A stretch of 55,460 bases of DNA, from positions 1 through 55,460 of the IMG/VR virus record IMGVR_UViG_3300034198_010091. One strand, written 5' to 3'. Shown here in pieces: positions 48,884 to 54,185 of this stretch. The number at the start of each line of letters is the position of its first letter. Position 1 is the stretch's first letter. Under the pieces are notes generated by a model that was given only the letters and a program-made list of their open reading frames with translations, was not told the origin of the DNA and did no database searches. Source of the DNA: a virus. The translations under genes and the position numbers were made by a program.

Positions 48884-49344
48884 AATACTGTTTCTAATTT
48901 TTCCTTAGCTTTCTTTCCAAAATCTTTCATCCTTTTTGAATTATAAAACTTTTGTCTTGTTTTTTGAAAGTTGACAAAGAAATTCGGAATCACGAAGTTC
49001 AACAATTCAGAGTCTAGCATAGGTTTTGATATTTGCAAGGTGTGAAGAGTGTGAAAATCGATTTGGTGATTTTTTAAATGTGTCACCCAACAAGGTAAGG
49101 TATGTTCTGAGTATGTCAGGTAATCCGAGAATGTCAACCCCTTATCTTTACAAAATTTAAACACATACTTGAGTCCAGATTTTAAACGCTCAATCGATTC
49201 ATCTTTATCTGGGTCATCTAGGACAAGTGATTTTACATACTCGACATATAACTTGATAGCTTCCTTCTCTTCTATATCCCAAGGTGGTATTGCTGCAATA
49301 AAGTATTCTCGGTTAATGTTTGGGTATTTTTTAAATATCTTCAT
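48877..49344 (-). CDS. Unknown protein in replication gene cluster
   Basis: 155 aa, helical. MKIFKKYPNINREYFIAAIP, KYVFKFCKDKGLTFSDYLTY, PCWVTHLKNHQIDFHTLHTL and a Lys-rich C-terminus (SKRMKDFGKKAKEKLETV). The mid-section is seen in other phages' proteins that I cannot name. A helicase-loader role (gp59) was considered from context only. Starts and stops overlap both neighbours. Confidence 0.6.
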   Translation of the reverse strand: MKIFKKYPNINREYFIAAIPPWDIEEKEAIKLYVEYVKSLVLDDPDKDESIERLKSGLKYVFKFCKDKGLTFSDYLTYSEHTLPCWVTHLKNHQIDFHTLHTLQISKPMLDSELLNFVIPNFFVNFQKTRQKFYNSKRMKDFGKKAKEKLETVLC

Positions 49345-49589
49345 GCGAATTTATAAGGATTTCTCTCGACTGCTATAAACGCTGCGTGTATTATGACTGA
49401 TCTATCTGAATTTCTTCCTTGGTATGTAACTGGTCCGATATGTTTAAACAAACAATCTCTACTCAATAGATTCTCAACTTGAGAATATAAACCTTTACCT
49501 AGTTGCCACGAATCAAATGTATCCAACCCCTCAATATATTCTTTAATCTCGTCAATCGATCCAGCTATTAAATCAAATTTTTGAATCAT
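49341..49589 (-). CDS. Small protein of unknown function
   Basis: 82 aa (MIQKFDLIAGSIDEIKEYIE...). Mixed alpha/beta with LFKHIGPVTYQGRNSDRSVI. ATGA overlaps on both sides place it in an operon of five tightly coupled small genes (48.9-51.6 kb). Not recognised. Confidence 0.6.
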   Translation of the reverse strand: MIQKFDLIAGSIDEIKEYIEGLDTFDSWQLGKGLYSQVENLLSRDCLFKHIGPVTYQGRNSDRSVIIHAAFIAVERNPYKFA

Positions 49590-49861
49590 TTCTTTTTGTT
49601 TTGTCCATTGACAAATTTTGTGACATACTTAGATTTGCTGATAGAATTGTCGAATGCTAAGAATACCTTCACCAATTCAAAATCACTATCTAAAGATAGC
49701 ATAGTCTTAGCTACGTTCTTTAATTTCTCGTCTTGGAGAGTTTGAACAAAAACATTCTGGACAGATAATTTCTTCCCCTTTAGATTCATTACAAATGTGC
49801 AGAATGAAAGGAAAATATGATCTGATTCTTCGCTTATTAAGTTTGATGATGGGTCGCTCAT
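49586..49861 (-). CDS. Small protein of unknown function
   Basis: 91 aa. Acidic N-terminus, helical SDHIFLSFCTFVMNLKGKKL, and a Lys-rich end (GQNKKK). Coupled by 4-nt overlaps to both neighbours. Not recognised. Confidence 0.6.
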   Translation of the reverse strand: MSDPSSNLISEESDHIFLSFCTFVMNLKGKKLSVQNVFVQTLQDEKLKNVAKTMLSLDSDFELVKVFLAFDNSISKSKYVTKFVNGQNKKK

Positions 49862-50415
49862 ATTGTGTTATATTCTTTGGTGTCCATCCAAAATACCTTA
49901 GTGTCTCTACCCTTCAAATAATTGAAAATGGTGTGTGGATATCTAGTATATGACCAATTATCGAACAAGGATATTGATGGGTTCTTACCTCTAATTCCAT
50001 CAGAGTGTATTAAGAAAAACGGTTCCATCTGTGTCCAGACCTTTCTCGGAAACTTTTCTCTAAAATTGATCATATTTCTTTTATATATACCCACACAATA
50101 TTTTCTATGATATTCTGAAAATGTAAAATATGATACGGTTTCATTCTTAAGTGATTTATATGCAGCTAACGTAATTGAAAAAGTAGTTGTTCCAGTCTGT
50201 CTACCCATTGTCATTTTCTTATAATCTTTATTATACCAATCATAAAACATCTTTTGGTCTTCGCTTATCGGAAAGCCATTAAATTTATGAAAAAATTCAT
50301 AAAAATCTTCTTCATCCGTTCTGATGACTTTAACTTCATCTGATTTTGCTTTGATAGATGTTCCAATTAAAGCAATAGATGATAATACTCCTCCTATAAA
50401 ATTTCTTCTTCTCAT
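49858..50415 (-). CDS. Terminase-like ATPase relative with a signal-like N-terminus
   Basis: 185 aa from ATG 50415, which overlaps the upstream TGA; a TTG further up is rejected. The N-terminus MRRRNFIGGVLSSIALIG has the twin-arginine and hydrophobic core of a Tat-type signal, ending SIKAKS. The mature part resembles the start of a terminase motor: SEDQKMFYDWYNKDYKKM, then a P-loop-like MGRQTGTTTFSITLA in which the catalytic Lys is Thr, and a possible Walker B (TKVFWMDTKEY). It is far shorter than gp17 and has no nuclease domain. It is probably an inactive paralogue or a protein that mimics the motor; the signal could also be a plain membrane anchor. Confidence 0.5.
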   Translation of the reverse strand: MRRRNFIGGVLSSIALIGTSIKAKSDEVKVIRTDEEDFYEFFHKFNGFPISEDQKMFYDWYNKDYKKMTMGRQTGTTTFSITLAAYKSLKNETVSYFTFSEYHRKYCVGIYKRNMINFREKFPRKVWTQMEPFFLIHSDGIRGKNPSISLFDNWSYTRYPHTIFNYLKGRDTKVFWMDTKEYNTI

Positions 50416-50708
50416 TTTTTTAATTTTCTCTGTATTCTCCAAGTTTTCATTTCATTGGATTCTTTTTTAGGTTTTGATAAAAATTGTTTTAAGTCTTCTT
50501 GTAAGACAAACTTATTGTAAAAATTATCCCACTCTTTTTTAAAAGCATTCTTTCTAGGGACTCTCGCTGTTGCACTTATTTCTACCTTTTCTCCCATACA
50601 TCCTTCAGTATGGGCAGTTTTATACCCAAAACATTTACAAGATGGACAATACCAGTTTATTTTACCATGTTGTCCATGATAGTCACCAAGATTTCCCAAT
50701 CTACTCAT
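50412..50708 (-). CDS. Small zinc-binding protein
   Basis: 98 aa. A metal site may be formed by YCPSCKCFGYKTAHTEGC near residues 20-38. The rest is strongly basic (RVPRKNAFKKEWDNFYNKF; end TWRIQRKLKK), consistent with nucleic acid binding. Overlaps both neighbours by 4 nt. Confidence 0.6.
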   Translation of the reverse strand: MSRLGNLGDYHGQHGKINWYCPSCKCFGYKTAHTEGCMGEKVEISATARVPRKNAFKKEWDNFYNKFVLQEDLKQFLSKPKKESNEMKTWRIQRKLKK

Positions 50709-51586
50709 AAACTCGAAAGATTCGTAGTGAATCCTAAAAACTTTTCAGTCATTTGACCACCCGATGCATACTCACCCCCTCCACCATCACATAAATTTTC
50801 TGCCATATAAACAATATCAGCAGGTGATCCTAGAGGTTTTCGGAAAGAGATGAACTTCGTGTCGGGATTGACCACGATGATAACATCAGCTTTGTGATTG
50901 TCAATCAATTCCTTCGCTATTTCGTTCACTGAGAGCTTGGAGAACGCTGCCAGCACCTTCCAACCCTTGAATTCACCAGAATATAGGTCTATTGTCGAGA
51001 CTTCTTTCTCGATTTCTTTAAAAAATCCTTCAGCTATATTAATCTCCGTATCAGTGAAACCATCAAATCCATCAAAGAATCTATCCACAAACTTATAAAA
51101 GCTTCTGTAACCAGATCTACGATAAATTGCATTTAAATACTTGGATTCTTCGTGTTTTAAAAGATATTCATTGTAATCATCAACATAAACCAGTAGTTTT
51201 TTAACATTTACCGAGAATTCTCTGATCTTTTTAAACTTTTTGTAGATTAATTTGGAACAAGATGAACATTCTTCTGTAATTAAAGTAGAGTCATAGGCTG
51301 TAAGCTTCTCTCCACGGTCTGAAATGATGACCAAACGAGGATCATCGATCTTATTGAGTAGTTTTTGATCAATAACCATACCCACAACAAAGACTTTATC
51401 ATAATTTTCTAGATTAGTCTTGGCCCAAGTAGTATAATTTTCCTCAAATTTACCAAAGAAGCATGATTGATATTCAAATTCTTGAAAAACTTGTCCAAGT
51501 AAGATTACTGAACAGGCACCATCAAGGTCTGAATTCGACCAAATAAATATACGACTACGCACGTCGATATTTACATCGTTATTCAT
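50705..51586 (-). CDS. DHH-family phosphoesterase-like protein
   Basis: 293 aa from ATG 51586. Motif I is IWSNSDLDGACSVILLG near residue 18 (HxDxDG with Asn for the first His). The canonical DHH position reads SDRGE, and the C-terminal GGGH-type motif reads CDGGGGEYASGGQ. So the fold of DHH/DHHA1 nucleases (NrnA, RecJ relatives) is present, but key metal ligands look altered. It may bind or weakly cut oligonucleotides, or be a structural homologue. Coupled to the small genes downstream. Confidence 0.65.
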   Translation of the reverse strand: MNNDVNIDVRSRIFIWSNSDLDGACSVILLGQVFQEFEYQSCFFGKFEENYTTWAKTNLENYDKVFVVGMVIDQKLLNKIDDPRLVIISDRGEKLTAYDSTLITEECSSCSKLIYKKFKKIREFSVNVKKLLVYVDDYNEYLLKHEESKYLNAIYRRSGYRSFYKFVDRFFDGFDGFTDTEINIAEGFFKEIEKEVSTIDLYSGEFKGWKVLAAFSKLSVNEIAKELIDNHKADVIIVVNPDTKFISFRKPLGSPADIVYMAENLCDGGGGEYASGGQMTEKFLGFTTNLSSL

Positions 51587-51591
51587 ATATG

Positions 51592-51933
51592 TCAATCTAA
51601 TTTTTTACTTAACCTGTTTCTCAATCCCATCGCTTCCCTTTTACTTTTTTCTCTCCTAAAGTTAGGATATACTGCATTATAAGCCAAGTCTACTTCCTTT
51701 TTTAAGTCTTCGACATTTATACTGCCACCGTAAACCATAAGTTTTAATCTATGTAATGATTTCCACGCTTCTTGTAAATCAGAAAAAGGAATTTCAATCC
51801 CATCCTCTACTTGATTAAGTCCACTGCCATCTGGAGCAGAAATGATTCCACCATGCCCAACAATTGATACATCATTATTTTCTAATATAGAACCGTATAC
51901 CGTCTCCAAATTTATTCTATCGATTTTTTCCAT
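51592..51933 (-). CDS. Late protein with capsid-targeting-like N-terminus
   Basis: 113 aa. MEKIDRINLETVYGSILENN contains an amphipathic start with ILE, similar to candidate prohead-targeted proteins elsewhere in the window. Then GHGGIISAPDGSGLNQ and a basic C-terminus (NFRREKSKREAMGLRNRLSK). CTAAATA lies 5 nt before the ATG. Not recognised. Confidence 0.58.
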   Translation of the reverse strand: MEKIDRINLETVYGSILENNDVSIVGHGGIISAPDGSGLNQVEDGIEIPFSDLQEAWKSLHRLKLMVYGGSINVEDLKKEVDLAYNAVYPNFRREKSKREAMGLRNRLSKKLD

Positions 51934-51938
51934 GATAT

Positions 51939-51945
51939 TATTTAG
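51939..51945 (-). promoter_or_regulatory. Late promoter box CTAAATA
   Basis: CTAAATA, 5-nt gap, ATG at 51933. Confidence 0.78.
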
Positions 51946-51954
51946 TTACAAATA

Positions 51955-52191
51955 TTAGTCCAGTTGTTTAAACGCTCTTACAATCGCATCCGTATCACAT
52001 TCGTAAATTCCAGAAGAATTCACATTATTGAGTTCTACGATTTTCCACCAATCTCCAACCAATCCAAGATCTAGCACAAAAGCGTTGTCAATTGAACCAA
52101 ACATCTTAACCATTCTCACACATTCATGAAAAACGTCCTCATGGGGTTCCACTCTATAATGATGAACCTCCCTATTTACGATTTCATTCAT
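51955..52191 (-). CDS. Fragment resembling the C-terminus of a phage ATP-grasp (R2K-type) protein
   Basis: 78 aa from ATG 52191, overlapping the preceding stop (ATGAATGA). The stretch NAFVLDLGLVGDWWKIVELN, then SSGIYECDTDAIVRAFKQ, matches the end of R2K ATP-grasp proteins, where Asp and Asn of such motifs hold Mg-ATP. The rest of the ATP-grasp fold is missing, so this is a remnant or a much shortened relative. No late box of its own; it follows the ART-like gene. Confidence 0.5.
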   Translation of the reverse strand: MNEIVNREVHHYRVEPHEDVFHECVRMVKMFGSIDNAFVLDLGLVGDWWKIVELNNVNSSGIYECDTDAIVRAFKQLD

Positions 52192-52561
52192 ATATGTCAA
52201 CTATCACATCGGGAGAAATAGTTCCAGCATATTGATAGGTATCACCACTCAAATTATTATCATCTATTTCCAAGAGAGCCGGGTCTAATTTACTGATGTC
52301 TATTTTCAATATTACAATTAAATCTAACCAATCTTCATCAACTATATCTGATGTTTCAGCATAAGATTCTGCCACATTTGGATCATCCGACAAATACACG
52401 ACATCTGGAGAAGAGTCATCCCAAAATTTATTGATCCCACCTCGCAAGCCAGATTGTTTGATCTTACTTAATAACGGTTTATAAGTAGCGTGATATAAAT
52501 AATCCGGTAAGTTTATATACATATTTTCATATATAAGTTTAATATCTTTTAAATATTTCAT
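52184..52561 (-). CDS. ADP-ribosyltransferase-fold (ART/KptA-like) late protein
   Basis: 125 aa. MKYLKDIKLIYENMYINLP is an amphipathic lead with IYE, like a capsid-targeting peptide. The core follows the ART/KptA plan: LYHATYKPLLSKIKQSGL, VVYLSDDPNVAESYAE, VILKIDISKLDPALLE and a final YQYAGTISPDVIVDIY. T4 packages the ART Alt in the head and injects it with DNA; the late box here fits a similar use. A role in RNA 2'-phosphate removal is the alternative. Catalytic residues cannot be confirmed by eye. Confidence 0.6.
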   Translation of the reverse strand: MKYLKDIKLIYENMYINLPDYLYHATYKPLLSKIKQSGLRGGINKFWDDSSPDVVYLSDDPNVAESYAETSDIVDEDWLDLIVILKIDISKLDPALLEIDDNNLSGDTYQYAGTISPDVIVDIYE

Positions 52562-52566
52562 ATTAG

Positions 52567-52573
52567 TATTTAA
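52567..52573 (-). promoter_or_regulatory. Late promoter box TTAAATA
   Basis: TTAAATA, 5-nt gap, ATG at 52561; it covers the stop of the gp41 C-part. Confidence 0.75.
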
Positions 52574-53067
52574 TTCTTGGAAAGTCTCTCCAACACGCTC
52601 AGTTCTTCATCATCCATCAATTCCTCCGATTCCTCGCTCTGAGATATACTCAAAGTTTCATAATCTATACACATAGGTTGAACCATTCCTCTGGGACCAT
52701 ATCGATTCTTGATCATCCCCAGCTTAACTAACCCCAACTCCATATCTTCTTCTGTTTGGAATATGGATAATATAACATCTGATACGTGCGCGATCCCCAT
52801 GGAGTTTTTGGTTAATATTCCATTACAATAAAATAATTGATCTCCAGTAACACTAATATCGACTGTTTCCATATCACCCAACGCCACAATGTCTAAAATT
52901 TCATCATTATATTCTAATAATAAATCACTTTTATTATTTTTGTCTTCTTGTTCACTTAATACTAGATTAACCACCTCAACACATTGCTCGGTGTCAATAT
53001 CTGGATTGATTAATCCAATATTTTTCATCAATTCCACCCTCTCTCTCACAAATTTATCGTTATTCAT
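52570..53067 (-). CDS. gp41 (C-part): Split-intein C-part plus C-terminal end of replicative helicase gp41
   Basis: 165 aa. Residues 1-88 end in a gp41-type IntC (NDEILDIVALGDMETVDISV, then TGDQLFYCNGILTKN). Residues 89-165 are the helicase C-terminus (SMGIAHVSDVILSIFQTEED, LGMIKNRYGPRG), continuing the gp41 core after IGE. The penultimate intein residue is Lys instead of the usual His. The first 50 residues before the IntC core are an unexplained extension. Its start overlaps the endonuclease stop by 8 nt. Confidence 0.9.
   Translation of the reverse strand: MNNDKFVRERVELMKNIGLINPDIDTEQCVEVVNLVLSEQEDKNNKSDLLLEYNDEILDIVALGDMETVDISVTGDQLFYCNGILTKNSMGIAHVSDVILSIFQTEEDMELGLVKLGMIKNRYGPRGMVQPMCIDYETLSISQSEESEELMDDEELSVLERLSKN
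52804..52908 (-). other. Intein C-part (IntC) core in gp41
   Basis: About 35 aa with block F VDISVTGDQLFY and block G NGILTKN, ending at Asn88; Ser89 is the +1 nucleophile. It belongs to the gp41-1/gp41-8 family of split helicase inteins. Confidence 0.88.
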
Positions 53068-54154
53068 TTCTTATCCTATTGAAGAGTTCTTTATGTGTCG
53101 GTAATTCATCAGCCCACACATATATTATCTTAAATCCTATATTTTCAGCTACCTTCTGTTTATACTGGTCAAATTCTAAAGATTTTTCATACGTTGTGAA
53201 ATTGTTTTTCCACTCATCTTTCCTCCTAGCGTGCCAAAAGGAGTCATTATATTCTATAATAATTCTTTTTGATTTTATTACGAAATCGTATGCGAAATTT
53301 TTACCACTTACAGAATCTTTCGTCACGAATTCCTTTTTCTTAGCTATACCCCAAACAATATCATCTTTAGATATTCCACTTTTTCTCAATAATTTATACA
53401 GTGGTATGAAATATTTCAAAGACGCTTTTGATACGTGACTACTAATAAACAGCGTCCCATTATTTTTCATTCTACTTTCTAATCTTTTTAAATTTGCTTG
53501 GCGATATTTTTCAACCCCCAACACTTCACCATATCTCTCCACGAATCCCTCAAGTGAATTCAAATATGGTCGAGTGATCGTTTTCATGATCTCTTCAACA
53601 TCTTCTTTAGAATACCCCAAATCTTCCCAGTGTTTTCTACTGTTCGGTGCTTTTCTATTAACGTAACGTGTTCTAAATTTTTTTGGATTATTTAAAAACA
53701 AATTTTTATTCGCTTCTATAGCCTTAACCACATTTTTGTTTTTATAGTCATAAACCTTTTGTATTGATTCCGCTTCACTAAATCCTTTGTTTATCCAATA
53801 TTGTGTAACGTGGGGAGTTATCTTATCGACGCACAAAAGCTTAAGGTTATTGCTGTGTTTTTCACCAGATCCCTCACCATACCTGATATCCATTCGTCTT
53901 TTTGTTGATTTGGAATCATAGTATTCATAAACCAATTCTTTAAGATTTTTGGGGTTGTTGTTGATTTTATTAATCTCTTCAATAGTTTTGTGTCTTTTAT
54001 AAAAAACCTCTCTACCCATTGGGTATAAATTATAATCATTTAAATAAATTCTATAGAATTCTTTAAGATTTGTTCCTGTGTGTATCCATCTATCAAAATA
54101 TTCATCAAATTCACTCGGATCTTTGCATTGTCTTCTTTTCGGCTTATCGCTCAT
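53060..54154 (-). CDS. Free-standing Vsr-like (EDxHD) homing endonuclease of the fractured gp41 gene
   Basis: 364 aa. The N-half is basic and helical (DPSEFDEYFDRWIHTGTNLK, YEYYDSKSTKRRMDIRYGEG). The C-terminal core FAYDFVIKSKRIIIEYNDSF, WHARRKDEWKNN and GFKIIYVWADELP follows the Vsr/PD-(D/E)xK-like plan of endonucleases found inside fractured split-intein genes. It sits exactly between gp41-IntN and IntC-gp41 and has its own CTAAATA late box 5 nt before the ATG. It is related in layout to the endonuclease domain fused in the terminase ORF. Confidence 0.88.
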   Translation of the reverse strand: MSDKPKRRQCKDPSEFDEYFDRWIHTGTNLKEFYRIYLNDYNLYPMGREVFYKRHKTIEEINKINNNPKNLKELVYEYYDSKSTKRRMDIRYGEGSGEKHSNNLKLLCVDKITPHVTQYWINKGFSEAESIQKVYDYKNKNVVKAIEANKNLFLNNPKKFRTRYVNRKAPNSRKHWEDLGYSKEDVEEIMKTITRPYLNSLEGFVERYGEVLGVEKYRQANLKRLESRMKNNGTLFISSHVSKASLKYFIPLYKLLRKSGISKDDIVWGIAKKKEFVTKDSVSGKNFAYDFVIKSKRIIIEYNDSFWHARRKDEWKNNFTTYEKSLEFDQYKQKVAENIGFKIIYVWADELPTHKELFNRIRNE

Positions 54155-54159
54155 AACTA

Positions 54160-54166
54160 TATTTAG
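54160..54166 (-). promoter_or_regulatory. Late promoter box CTAAATA for the gp41 endonuclease
   Basis: CTAAATA, 5-nt gap, ATG at 54154, in the short gap after the gp41 N-part. Confidence 0.78.
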
Positions 54167-54185
54167 TATCGGCGTTACGTTTATC

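Noticed and set aside
51583-52205. TTGACATATATGAA shared at two gene starts as a promoter repeat
   Set aside because: The -35-like TTGACA lies directly on the start codons and arises from the last codons and stop of the preceding genes; no -10 box follows at suitable distance.
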